Assembly (NCBI RefSeq): GCF_900101175.1
Contig: NZ_FNFQ01000008.1
Location: forward strand, 62,001-126,000
Direction of reading: 5' to 3'
Origin: Stenotrophomonas pavanii
GTDB taxonomy: Bacteria; Pseudomonadota; Gammaproteobacteria; Xanthomonadales; Xanthomonadaceae
DNA: 64,000 nt
Under the pieces are notes generated by a model. The model worked only from the letters and a program-made list of their open reading frames with translations, made no database searches and was not told the origin of the DNA. The translations under genes were made by a program, and so were the position numbers. Positions 19,804 to 27,945 of this stretch are shown here, piece by piece (the first letter of the stretch is position 1; each line of letters begins with the position of its first letter).

Positions 19804-20256
19804 ATGAGCACCCAGTCCACCATCGAACATCGCCTCAACGACCTGATCGAAATCGCTCGTGACGGCAAGTCGTTCTACGAAGAGGCTGCTACCAAGGTGA
19901 AGGATGCCGAGCTGTCGGCGCTGTTCACCCGCATCGCCGGGGTCAAGGGCCGCATCGTCGCCGCACTGAGCGGTTCGGTTGCCGCCAGCGGTGGCAAGCC
20001 GGCCGAACACGGCACCGTGGTGGGTTCCATGCAGCAGTTCTATGGCAAGGTCCGCGCCGCCTTCGGTGACACCAACTACGGCTACGTAGCCGAGCTGGAA
20101 GAATCCGAAGACCGCCTGCTGGGCGCGTTCAAGGACGTGCTGCAGGACAACGAGCTTCCGCCGGCGGTGCGCCAGGAAGTGACCCAGCTGCTGCCGGAAG
20201 TGCAGGAATGCCACAACGTGATGCGTGCTCGAAAGCACGCCATGAAGGCGGCCTGA
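19804..20256 (+). CDS. DUF2383 (PA2169-type) four-helix-bundle protein
   Basis: A 150-aa cytoplasmic protein beginning MSTQSTIEHRLNDLIEIARDG. It is highly helical, with the ferritin-like pattern of the PA2169 family (LNDLIEIARDGKSFYEEAA, ELEESEDRLLGAFKDVL, EVQECHNVMRARKHAMK). Members are often found with stress-response genes; no biochemical role is established. AGGAG lies at good spacing before the ATG. A strong terminator follows. Confidence 0.9.
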   Translation: MSTQSTIEHRLNDLIEIARDGKSFYEEAATKVKDAELSALFTRIAGVKGRIVAALSGSVAASGGKPAEHGTVVGSMQQFYGKVRAAFGDTNYGYVAELEESEDRLLGAFKDVLQDNELPPAVRQEVTQLLPEVQECHNVMRARKHAMKAA

Positions 20257-20290
20257 TCGTTCTTAGCGGCTGCTTCCGCTGAGTCGCCGA

Positions 20291-20323
20291 AGCCGGGGCA
20301 GTACGCTGCTCCGGCTTTTTTTT
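20291..20323 (+). terminator. Intrinsic terminator after the DUF2383 gene
   Basis: An 11-bp stem with one G-T wobble (20291-20301 with 20306-20316), a TACG tetraloop and then a run of eight T residues. It is a classic strong terminator on the + strand. Confidence 0.92.
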
Positions 20324-20343
20324 GCGGTATGTGGCAAGAAAGT

Positions 20344-20365
20344 GGGGTGGCCCTCCGGCCACCCC
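20344..20365 (-). terminator. Hairpin at the 3' side of the autotransporter gene
   Basis: A perfect 9-bp stem GGGGTGGCC/GGCCACCCC with a 4-nt loop lies 30 nt beyond the autotransporter stop. On the minus strand it is followed by a moderate T-rich stretch (ACTTTCTT), so it probably ends that transcript. Confidence 0.45.
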
Positions 20366-20394
20366 CGATCGTTCAACCAGACGCGGCGTCGGAA

Positions 20395-23300
20395 TCAGAA
20401 GCGCACCGACCACCGTGCTTGGGCGCCGTGGTCGCGGCTTTCGCTGCCGAACTGGCCGCTGTAGCCCAGCTCCAGCTGCTGGCGCGCGGTCAGCCAGGCC
20501 GACAGGCCCAGCTCGGCGACCACCGCGTTGTCGGCGATCGGTGCACCGTTGACCGCAAACGTCGTGCTGCCGTTGGCGAAGGCCAGGTTGGCGACCTGGC
20601 TGCGATCACCGGAGGCGCGGCGATAGCCGACGCCACCGCGCAGGTGCAGCCAGCTCTCCTGCTGGAACGAAGCCTTCAGCCCCTTGTCGAAGCGCACGCC
20701 GGCGGTGGCGATGGTGGTTCCGGTATCGTCCACCTTGCCCTGCAGTGCCGCTGCTCCACCGCGTTCGTTGACGCGCTTGAGGTCCACTTCGACACGCGCC
20801 ACCTGCAGGTACGGTTCCAGCCCGGCCTCCGGGCCACCGAAGCGGTAGCCGGCCTCGATGAAGGCCTGGCGGGTGCGGGCGTCGTAACGCGCGCTGAGGC
20901 TGTCACTGAAACCTGCGAAGGCGACCTCGCGCGTACTCTTCACCTCGTGCTTGCTCCACGCCACACCACCGCGCAGGCCGAAACCGCCCCAGGTGCGGCT
21001 GGCATAGGCACCGAAGTGCGTGTTGTCGATCTTCGACTTGGCGCGGCGGTCCTGCTGCTTGACGTCGGTACGGCCGGTCCCGGCCAGCACGCCAACCTGC
21101 CAGCCGGAGAACTCGCGGTCGAGGCCGACCAGCAAGCCGTTGCTGTTGGCTTCGGTGCGGGCGGTGTTGTAGTCACCGTCCAGCGTGCTGTTGCCACCGA
21201 TGGCCTGCACCCACGCACCCGTCGCATCACCGGCGTCCGTACCGGGCGCGGCGACACCGGCACGGCGTGACAACGCGGCATCGCGCACGTAGCGGCTGCC
21301 CTCGACCAGGGCGATGGCCGTGGCCGGATGCAGCTCGCCGCTGAGACCGTCGAGCACGCCGCCGATCTGCTGCGGGAACAGCTGGGTCAGCGGCTTGGGC
21401 AGGCCCTGGGCGATCGGCAGCAGGTCGGCAGCCGCCGCCACGGCACGCTGGTTGGGGGTGTTGGCAGCCGTGGTCAGCGAGGCGCCACGGGCGACTTCGA
21501 TACGCGTGCCATTGGCGCCGTAGGCCAGGCTGAACTGCAGGAAGGGCGAGAACGCGCTGAAGTCGGTCCTGGCGAACTGGCCGCTGATGCCACCGTCGGC
21601 ACGCAGGAAGTTGAACTGTTCGCCGAGGTAGTACACGCCCGGTTCCGGCAGTGCGACCAGGGTGCCGCCGAGGGTGGCGGTGCCGGTCACGTGCAGCTGG
21701 TCACTGCGGCCACCCGGGGCCAGCTCCGCCGCATACACGCCGGTGGCGCCCTGCACGTAGTTGCCGTTGATGGTCAGCGTGCCGATCGAGTTGCCCGGCG
21801 CGATGATGCCGTCGACGCGGGTGTTGCCGAGCGTGCCGACGCCCTTCAGCAGGCCGTTGGCGCGGACCGTGGTGGTGCCGCCGGTCTGCGTGCCGTTGAA
21901 GGACACCACGCCGCCGTTGACCACCAGGTTGCTGTTCTTCAGCGCGCCACTGGCGCTGACCGTGCTCACGCCCCCGGTGGTGGTCAGCGCGGTGGAGACC
22001 AGGCTGCCGTTGAGCAGGAACTGGCCGCCCTGCACCTCGACCGCCGAGGTGAGCGTGTTGGTGCCGTTCAACTCCAGCGTGCCCTCGCGCAGCACCGCGC
22101 CGTTGAAGCGGTTGTTGCCGCTCAGGCGCAGCCAACCGATGCCGGACTTGGTCAGCTTGCCGGGGCCGCCGATGTCGTTGGTCCAGTTGTCCCAGGCATC
22201 GCCTTCCCAGACCTTGAGGCCACCGGCCTTCTGGTTCATCACCACGTTGGTGTCCACGCGCAGCGAGCCGTAGCCTTCGATGGCCTTGCGCAGGTCGACC
22301 ATGCCCCAGCCGTAGATCGGGTCGATCCCCGGCGCGCCAAGGTCGCGCGCGGTGGTCAGCAGCACGTCGCGGACCTGGGCGTTGTCCAGGTAAGGGAAGC
22401 GCTCCATCAGCAGGCCGAGCGCGCCGGTGATGTGCGGCGCCGCCATCGACGTGCCGGTCTTCGTGCCGTAGACGTACTGGGTGTTCTCGCTGTCGATGAT
22501 CAGCCGCACGTAAGCGGAGGTGTTCTCGACGCGGCCCTGGATATCGCCGGAAACGATCGTGCTGACGATGTCGGTGCCGGGTGCCGAGATGCACCAGTTG
22601 GCCGCAACGCCGCAGATGCTGGAGCTGCCATCAATGACGTAGTCGGTTTCCCCGGCGGCCGCGTTGGGCCGGCGCACGTTGGCCACTGCCAGCCAGTAGG
22701 GCTCCAGTTCGGGCTTCCAGCGCGGCATCGAGGCCGTGATACCGGCGACCGCACCACTGCCATTGCCGGCCGACCACACCTGGATGAGGGTCGAGCCCGG
22801 GGTGTCGCCGTTGCTGGCGTAGATGCTGCCATACACGCCATAGTCGGCACCGATGTTGGCGTACTGCTGGTCCAGCGCGGCGGCGGTCATGTTGCGCGTG
22901 GAAATGCCCCAGCTGTGGTTGATGGCGCGTACGCCCTGCGCCTGGATCTGCGCATACATGTCCAGGGTCGCGGCGTCATCCGGATCGGTGCGGTACAGCG
23001 CGCGCGGGCGATAGAAATTGTCGGGGTCCAGGCGCCACTCGTAGTAGGTGTCGCCGAACACGCGGGCGGCGGTGAGGTTCGCGCCGAACGCCACGCCGTG
23101 CATGCCCTTGCCATCGCGGTTGGCGCCGATGGTGCCCAGTACGTGGGTGCCATGGTCGGCATAGCTGAAGCCGTAAGGCTGGCCGGCAGCGATCAGGCGT
23201 GCTGCGAGTGCGGCCGGAACGCCCGCGCCGAGACCATAGTAGTTGTAGCCGGGTTGTTCACCGCGGGTCTGTTCGCAGGCGCCGGCACCTGCGACCACAC

Positions 23301-23751
23301 CCGGCGTCGCACAGTTGGCGCCGATGGTGATGCTGGAGGTATTGCGTCCCGCAAACTCCGGATGCGCCAGCGCGGAGCCCGAATCGAACAGCGCCAAGCG
23401 TACGCCCTTGCCGGTCAGGCCGCGTGCATAGGCGTAATCCGCGCCCATCGCAGCCAGGCCCCAATCGGCGTTGAATTCATCGCTGCGCCAGCTGGCGGGA
23501 TCGCCGGGGGTGCCGAGAACCGCAGACGGGGTGGCTGCGGTCGGCAGCGCCTGAGCAACGGATGCCTCGGCGGAGGTGTTCGTCGGCTGCGCCCACGCGG
23601 CCTGCAGCTGGCGCTGCTGCTGCCAGGCATCGAGTGATTCGCTGGCCATGGCTGGCAGTGCGGTGGCCAGCAGCAGCGAGCTGGCGACGGCAAGCGCCAG
23701 CGGGCGGTGCGACAGGGAGCGGGACGAACGGCCATACAGCGGGTGATTCAT
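20395..23751 (-). CDS. Autotransporter subtilisin-like serine protease
   Basis: A 1118-aa type Va secreted protease. Signal peptide at residues 1-36 (ends LPAMA). Peptidase S8 domain at about 100-515 with Asp123 (LALFDSG), His200 (DHGTHVLG) and Ser435 (GTSMAAPH). A passenger-associated beta-helix with autotransporter-type repeats follows (GIIAPGNSIGTLTINGNYVQG-like motif). The C-terminal beta-barrel of about 270 aa ends in the outer-membrane signature aromatic Phe (ARWSVRF). ATG 23751 has AGGA upstream. The leader is A+T-rich, with an inverted repeat GAAC-N8-GTTC at 23837-23852 that may be a regulator site. Confidence 0.95.
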   Translation of the reverse strand: MNHPLYGRSSRSLSHRPLALAVASSLLLATALPAMASESLDAWQQQRQLQAAWAQPTNTSAEASVAQALPTAATPSAVLGTPGDPASWRSDEFNADWGLAAMGADYAYARGLTGKGVRLALFDSGSALAHPEFAGRNTSSITIGANCATPGVVAGAGACEQTRGEQPGYNYYGLGAGVPAALAARLIAAGQPYGFSYADHGTHVLGTIGANRDGKGMHGVAFGANLTAARVFGDTYYEWRLDPDNFYRPRALYRTDPDDAATLDMYAQIQAQGVRAINHSWGISTRNMTAAALDQQYANIGADYGVYGSIYASNGDTPGSTLIQVWSAGNGSGAVAGITASMPRWKPELEPYWLAVANVRRPNAAAGETDYVIDGSSSICGVAANWCISAPGTDIVSTIVSGDIQGRVENTSAYVRLIIDSENTQYVYGTKTGTSMAAPHITGALGLLMERFPYLDNAQVRDVLLTTARDLGAPGIDPIYGWGMVDLRKAIEGYGSLRVDTNVVMNQKAGGLKVWEGDAWDNWTNDIGGPGKLTKSGIGWLRLSGNNRFNGAVLREGTLELNGTNTLTSAVEVQGGQFLLNGSLVSTALTTTGGVSTVSASGALKNSNLVVNGGVVSFNGTQTGGTTTVRANGLLKGVGTLGNTRVDGIIAPGNSIGTLTINGNYVQGATGVYAAELAPGGRSDQLHVTGTATLGGTLVALPEPGVYYLGEQFNFLRADGGISGQFARTDFSAFSPFLQFSLAYGANGTRIEVARGASLTTAANTPNQRAVAAAADLLPIAQGLPKPLTQLFPQQIGGVLDGLSGELHPATAIALVEGSRYVRDAALSRRAGVAAPGTDAGDATGAWVQAIGGNSTLDGDYNTARTEANSNGLLVGLDREFSGWQVGVLAGTGRTDVKQQDRRAKSKIDNTHFGAYASRTWGGFGLRGGVAWSKHEVKSTREVAFAGFSDSLSARYDARTRQAFIEAGYRFGGPEAGLEPYLQVARVEVDLKRVNERGGAAALQGKVDDTGTTIATAGVRFDKGLKASFQQESWLHLRGGVGYRRASGDRSQVANLAFANGSTTFAVNGAPIADNAVVAELGLSAWLTARQQLELGYSGQFGSESRDHGAQARWSVRF

Positions 23752-23926
23752 CGGACAACTTCCTTGGTTGACGGACAACAAGGCCGTTAACGGCAAGGCA
23801 GGGCGACATCCCCCATTGATGTGAAGATAATTTTATGAACGTGTTAATGTTCTGTGACGGGCATCTGCGGCGGCTCCGCCGGGCTGCGCACCGTGACTCT
23901 TTTTTGTCGAGGTGTTGGAGCCGTCC

Positions 23927-24445
23927 ATGGAGAAAGCCGTCCGTAGACCACAGGTGGCGATATTGGGTAGCGCAGACCCTGGCAGCGACGCGTTCGAGCG
24001 CGCAGCGGAAGCAGGGCGTTTCCTGGCCATCCAGGGCATCACGGTCGTCAGTGGGTGTGGCAGTGCGGCTACGCGCGTGGCTGCCGAGCAGGCAATCGCC
24101 GCTGGTGGCCAGGTGCTCAGCGTCATTCCGGAGAGCAGCATGCCGCCGGCCGACTGGCCGGCGACGGTGGTGGTGCCCTGTGGCATGGGCGATGCGCGCA
24201 ACCTGATCATGGCCCTGGCCGGCGATGCCTGCATCGTCATCGGCGGGCGCGCCGGTACGATCTCGGAGGTCTGCCTGGCATGGCTGCACAAGCGGCCGCT
24301 GTTGCCGCTTGTCGGGGCCGGTGGCTGGTCCGACGCGTTGCCGGACAACCCGCCGGACGAGCGCGGCAATTCGCCGATCCTGCCGTGGCGCAACCTGGAT
24401 GAGCTGGCCGCGCAGCTGCGTGTGCTGGGTCTGCTGCAACACTGA
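23927..24445 (+). CDS. TIGR00725/LOG-like SLOG family protein
   Basis: A 172-aa Rossmann-like protein of the SLOG superfamily, related to the LOG cytokinin-activating and molybdenum-cofactor-binding-type proteins. Motifs: VAILGSADPGS at the first strand, VVSGCGSAATRVAAEQAIAAGG, and the GGRAGTISEVCLAW motif equivalent to the LOG PGGxGTxxE signature. The natural ligand is unknown. ATG 23927 has GGAG six nt upstream and is preferred over in-frame GTG 23912 and TTG 23915. Confidence 0.8.
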   Translation: MEKAVRRPQVAILGSADPGSDAFERAAEAGRFLAIQGITVVSGCGSAATRVAAEQAIAAGGQVLSVIPESSMPPADWPATVVVPCGMGDARNLIMALAGDACIVIGGRAGTISEVCLAWLHKRPLLPLVGAGGWSDALPDNPPDERGNSPILPWRNLDELAAQLRVLGLLQH

Positions 24446-24536
24446 GTCGAGCCGCAGCCGCCTTCACCCGACGTCCTGTGTGCAGCGCTATGGTGGCCTG
24501 GCCTGGGCTCACCAGGCTTATCAAGGAGTGATGTCG

Positions 24537-24737
24537 ATGCGTACTTTCAGGAAAGTGATCGCCGGTGCTGTGTTCGCGTTGGCCTGCAGCGGCTCGGTGG
24601 CCGTGGCCGGACCGGTCCAGCCCTGCGATCTGCCCTGCTGGAAGGCCTACCAGGCGTGTGTGGCCGGTGGAGGTGATGCCATGGAATGCCAGTACGAATA
24701 CGATCGATGTGTCATGGAGCGCTGCGGCGCGGTGTAA
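24537..24737 (+). CDS. Small secreted six-cysteine protein
   Basis: A 66-aa precursor: MRTFRKVIAGAVFALACSGS is a signal peptide, probably cleaved after VAVAG or nearby. The mature part has six cysteines in PCDLPCWKAYQAC, MEC, RC and ERC, so up to three disulfides or metal ligation are possible. AAGGAG at 24523-24528 lies 8 nt before ATG 24537 and only 2 nt before ATG 24531, so the second ATG is preferred. The cysteine spacing resembles small periplasmic CxxxC proteins, but I recognise no family. Confidence 0.6.
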   Translation: MRTFRKVIAGAVFALACSGSVAVAGPVQPCDLPCWKAYQACVAGGGDAMECQYEYDRCVMERCGAV

Positions 24738-24841
24738 GCCCAGCCATGATCGGCTGATGACGGGCCCCGTCCATGACGGGGCTCTTCTGTTCGTGCGCAA
24801 GGTCGGGCAGTCTCGACGCTTCCTTCCCGGTGGAGTGGAAC

Positions 24842-25192
24842 ATGGCCGTCAAGCGCGTCGTCGCCAACATCGCCACGTCTGATCCGGCGCGTGCGGCAGC
24901 GTTCTACAGCGAACTGCTGGACATGCCGGTGGTGATGGACCATGGCTGGATCGTCACCCACGGCGGGCAGGGCAGTGCCCCCGCCCAGATCAGCTTCGCC
25001 AGCGAAGGAGGTTCCGGCACACCGGTGCCGGACCTGTCGATTGAAGTGGACGACCTGCAGGAGGTACTGGAGCGCGTGCGCGCGGCCGGGGTGGCGGTGG
25101 AGTATGGCCCCGTCGACGAGCCCTGGGGCGTGCGCCGCTTCTTCGTCCGCGACCCGTTCGGTCGGTTGCTGAACATCCTCGCCCACGCCTGA
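24842..25192 (+). CDS. VOC superfamily (glyoxalase-like) protein
   Basis: A 116-aa single-domain protein with paired beta-alpha-beta-beta-beta units: VVANIATSDPARAAAFYSEL at the N-terminus and DDLQEVLERVRAAGV ... WGVRRFFVRDPFGRLLNIL at the C-terminus. The final DPFGRLLN motif is typical of the glyoxalase/bleomycin-resistance fold. The metal ligands are not complete, so the reaction is unknown. ATG 24842 gives the conserved start. Confidence 0.85.
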   Translation: MAVKRVVANIATSDPARAAAFYSELLDMPVVMDHGWIVTHGGQGSAPAQISFASEGGSGTPVPDLSIEVDDLQEVLERVRAAGVAVEYGPVDEPWGVRRFFVRDPFGRLLNILAHA

Positions 25193-25207
25193 GCGACGGC
25201 GAGCGCT

Positions 25208-25867
25208 TCAGCGACGGGTGCCGCCACGCTTCGGGGCCGGCGACACGCCGACCATGCGCAGGCAATCGGCCACCACCGCCGCAATGAACACCTCTGCGTC
25301 CTGCGACGGCACAGCGATCAGGTCGTCGGTGGCGCCGTGCACGCCGGCATAGATCAGCGAGGCGGTGACCGGCGGTGCCGGCAGCTGCCACAGACCCGCG
25401 CGTACACCGGCTTCGAGGATGCCAAGCAGCTGCTGCTGGATCGCGTTGCGCTCGGCATTGCCGCGCTGGTGGTGGTGATGGTTGGGGTACACGACGTCGT
25501 GCAGCGCGTGCGTGCGCACATAGATCTCGATGTTGGCGCGGATCCAGGCGCGCAGCCGGGCCACGCCATCATGGACTGGATGCTGCTGCACGGCCTGGTC
25601 GACCTCGGCCATGAACCGCTGTGTGTAGCGCTGCGCCAGCGCCTGCAGGATCTCGGTGCGCGAGGCGAAGTAGGTATAGAACGTGCCCTTGGCCACGTCG
25701 GCGGCGGCCACGATGTCACTGATGGTGGTCGCTTCCACGCCCTGTGACAGGAACAGCGCCTGCGCGGCGTCCATCAGCTCTTCCTGGCGGGTTTCAGCGG
25801 GTTTGGTGCGGGGCCTGGCGACTGCGGGAATCGGCATGGGGCGGGGTCCGGGGGCGACGGTCGCCAT
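25208..25867 (-). CDS. TetR family transcriptional regulator
   Basis: A 219-aa repressor. The helix-turn-helix is at about residues 28-75 (RQEELMDAAQALFLSQGVEA, ATTISDIVAAADVAKGTFYT, YFASRTEILQALAQR), followed by a helical ligand-binding domain. It is divergent from the MFS transporter at 25963, with two 17-bp palindromic operators in the 95-bp gap. This points to repression of both itself and the efflux pump, relieved by an unknown drug-like ligand. The start ATG has GGAGG at good spacing. Confidence 0.94.
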   Translation of the reverse strand: MATVAPGPRPMPIPAVARPRTKPAETRQEELMDAAQALFLSQGVEATTISDIVAAADVAKGTFYTYFASRTEILQALAQRYTQRFMAEVDQAVQQHPVHDGVARLRAWIRANIEIYVRTHALHDVVYPNHHHHQRGNAERNAIQQQLLGILEAGVRAGLWQLPAPPVTASLIYAGVHGATDDLIAVPSQDAEVFIAAVVADCLRMVGVSPAPKRGGTRR

Positions 25868-25886
25868 TCTAGCCTTCCTCCGGCAA

Positions 25887-25921
25887 TGACTGACCGTCGG
25901 TCATTGACTGACGGTCAGTCA
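25887..25921. promoter_or_regulatory. Twin TetR-type operators
   Basis: Two adjacent 17-bp sites. The second, TGACTGACGGTCAGTCA (25905-25921), is a perfect 8+1+8 palindrome. The first, TGACTGACCGTCGGTCA (25887-25903), differs by one base in the symmetry. They are separated by one base, sit between a divergent TetR gene and an MFS pump, and overlap the likely -35 of the pump. This is the expected layout for the TetR protein's binding site. Confidence 0.85.
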
Positions 25922-25933
25922 TCAAACTACGAT
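25904..25933 (+). promoter_or_regulatory. Predicted promoter of the MFS transporter
   Basis: TTGACT (25904-25909, 5 of 6 to consensus) is followed after 18 bp by TACGAT (25928-25933, 4 of 6). The -35 lies inside the second operator, so TetR binding would block it. Confidence 0.55.
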
Positions 25934-25962
25934 GCGCGCACGCTCTCTCCCGGCATCCGCAC

Positions 25963-27435
25963 ATGCAACGCTTCCGACGGCCGGCCCTGGTGCTGGCGGC
26001 CTACCTGGGCACCTTCCTCGCCTCGCTGGACATCAGCATCGTCAACGTCGCGCTGCCGACGCTGCAGCGGGCACTGCACACCGACATGGCCGGGCTGCAG
26101 TGGGTGATCAACGCCTATGCCATCGCCCTGTCCGCAGTGATGCTGTCGGCGGGGCCGCTGGGTGACCGCTATGGCCACCGCCGCATGTGGCTGCTCAGCG
26201 TGGCGACCTTCACCGTGGGCTCGCTGCTGTGTGCCTGCGCAGGGAGTCTTTCCGCACTGGTGGCGGGGCGGGCGGTGCAGGGTGTGGCCGGCGCCCTGCT
26301 GATCCCGAGTGCGATGCCGATCCTCAGCCATGCGTTTCCCGAAGCGCGTGCGCGTGCGCGCGTGATCGGGGGCTGGTCGGCGTTCAGTGCGCTGGCGCTG
26401 GTGCTGGGGCCGCTGCTGGGGGGCGAACTGGTCCAGCGCGCCGGCTGGCCTGGGATCTTCCTGATCAACCTGCCGCTGGGCCTGCTTGCACTCGCGCTGG
26501 GGGCCTGGGGCATTCCAGAGCGACGGCATCCGCAGCACGCCGCGCTGGATCCGGCCGGGCAACTGCTGAGCATTGTCGCGCTGGCTGCACTGAGCTATGG
26601 CCTGATCGCCATCGGCGAGCACGGCCTGCTGGCACCTGCAACCCTGCTGGCGCTCGGCATCGCGGCTGCGGGCCTGGCACTGTTTGGCCGGGTCGAGCGC
26701 CGGGTGGCGCGGCCGCTGCTGCCGCTGGACCTGTTGGCGATACCGGGTTTTGGCGTGCTCAACCTGGCCTCGTTCGTGCTCGGATTCACCGCCTATGCCA
26801 GCCTGTTCTTCCTGTCGCTGTTCTTCCAGCAGGCGCAGGGACACGGGGCTGCGCAGGCCGGTGCGCAGCTGGTACCGCAGTTCGTCCTGATGGCGGTGGT
26901 GTCGCTGCTGTTCGGCCGTCTGGCGGCGTGGATCGGGCTGCGTACCGCGCTGGTGGCGGGCTATGCACTGACCGGCATGGCGCTGTGTGCGATTGCCACG
27001 TTCGAGCCGACCACAGCGCACGGCCATGCCAGCGCCTTGCTGATGCTGCTCGGCACTGGCATGGGGCTGGCGGTACCGGCGACCGGCATGGCGGTGATGT
27101 CATGCGTACCGGTCGAACGTGCCGGCATTGCGTCGGCCACGATGAACGCGCTGCGCCAGGCCGGCATGAGCCTGGGCATTGCGCTGCTGGGCAGCCTGAT
27201 GGGCCTGCGCGCCGTGCAGCAGTTCGCTGCGGCCGCGCAGGCGTCCGGGCAGCCTGCGATGGCTGCGCAGGCCCGCGCACTCATCCTGCACCCGGCGTTG
27301 CCGCTGCCAGGGTCGCAGGCCCAGGCGTGGTACCGCAGCGCGATGGCCAGCGGCTTCGGCTGGGCAATGACGGTCGCCGGCGTGCTGGCCCTGCTGGCGG
27401 CGTTTGCGCTCTACCGGCACCGCAAGCCAGGTTGA
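25963..27435 (+). CDS. MFS drug:H+ antiporter, DHA2/EmrB-QacA type
   Basis: A 490-aa inner-membrane efflux pump with about 14 hydrophobic helices. The N-terminal motif D1-like LDISIVNVALPTLQ, motif A GDRYGHRRMWL and motif C-like LLGPLLGGELVQ are typical of DHA2 multidrug pumps. It exports hydrophobic or cationic compounds using the proton gradient. It is controlled by the adjacent TetR gene through twin operators. Specificity cannot be read from the sequence. Confidence 0.93.
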   Translation: MQRFRRPALVLAAYLGTFLASLDISIVNVALPTLQRALHTDMAGLQWVINAYAIALSAVMLSAGPLGDRYGHRRMWLLSVATFTVGSLLCACAGSLSALVAGRAVQGVAGALLIPSAMPILSHAFPEARARARVIGGWSAFSALALVLGPLLGGELVQRAGWPGIFLINLPLGLLALALGAWGIPERRHPQHAALDPAGQLLSIVALAALSYGLIAIGEHGLLAPATLLALGIAAAGLALFGRVERRVARPLLPLDLLAIPGFGVLNLASFVLGFTAYASLFFLSLFFQQAQGHGAAQAGAQLVPQFVLMAVVSLLFGRLAAWIGLRTALVAGYALTGMALCAIATFEPTTAHGHASALLMLLGTGMGLAVPATGMAVMSCVPVERAGIASATMNALRQAGMSLGIALLGSLMGLRAVQQFAAAAQASGQPAMAAQARALILHPALPLPGSQAQAWYRSAMASGFGWAMTVAGVLALLAAFALYRHRKPG

Positions 27436-27445
27436 ACCGACGGGC

Positions 27446-27751
27446 TCAACCCTGCTGACGCTGCGGCGTCGAGGTCGCTGGCGCGGGTTCGGCTGCCTGC
27501 TGCTGTTGCCGCCGTGCATTGGCATGGCGCGCGTGCCCGCCTTCGCGGCCGATCGCGGCCATGTGCTGGCGGTTGCGGCTGATTGCCTCGCCACCCTTGC
27601 GGCCCGCTTCGCGCGCCTCCGCCGGGCTGAATTCATGTGCGTTGCCGGAGGCGTGGGCGGCGCGTCCCCCCTTGGCGGCGATCGCGCGCTGCTTGTCCTG
27701 GTCCATCGAGGCGAAGCCACGGTGGGAGGTGCCGTGACGCTGGTCAGCCAT
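27446..27751 (-). CDS. KGG-repeat general stress protein (GsiB/Con-10 type)
   Basis: A 101-aa hydrophilic protein with three copies of the KGG stress motif: RAIAAKGGRAAH, REAGRKGGEAIS and AAIGREGGHARH. The C-terminus is Gln/Ala/Pro-rich and disordered. Such proteins are induced by general stress in other bacteria and may act like hydrophilins. GGGAGAA lies before the ATG. It converges with the MFS gene. Confidence 0.9.
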   Translation of the reverse strand: MADQRHGTSHRGFASMDQDKQRAIAAKGGRAAHASGNAHEFSPAEAREAGRKGGEAISRNRQHMAAIGREGGHARHANARRQQQQAAEPAPATSTPQRQQG

Positions 27752-27945
27752 GTGAATTCTCCCGGTGCAAGGAAAGGAAGCTCATCCTTGCCGCTACGTG
27801 GCTAAGGCAGTGTCCGCACCGGTGGCCTTGCCTTCACGCTGCGTCGCGCGCGCGTTCACGGCCGCGCTACATGGCGGCGCGTGAGCGCCGCCTTGCTAGG
27901 ATGGAGCCCGCACGCCGGATGGATGCCCGGCCAGGAAGGGACACC

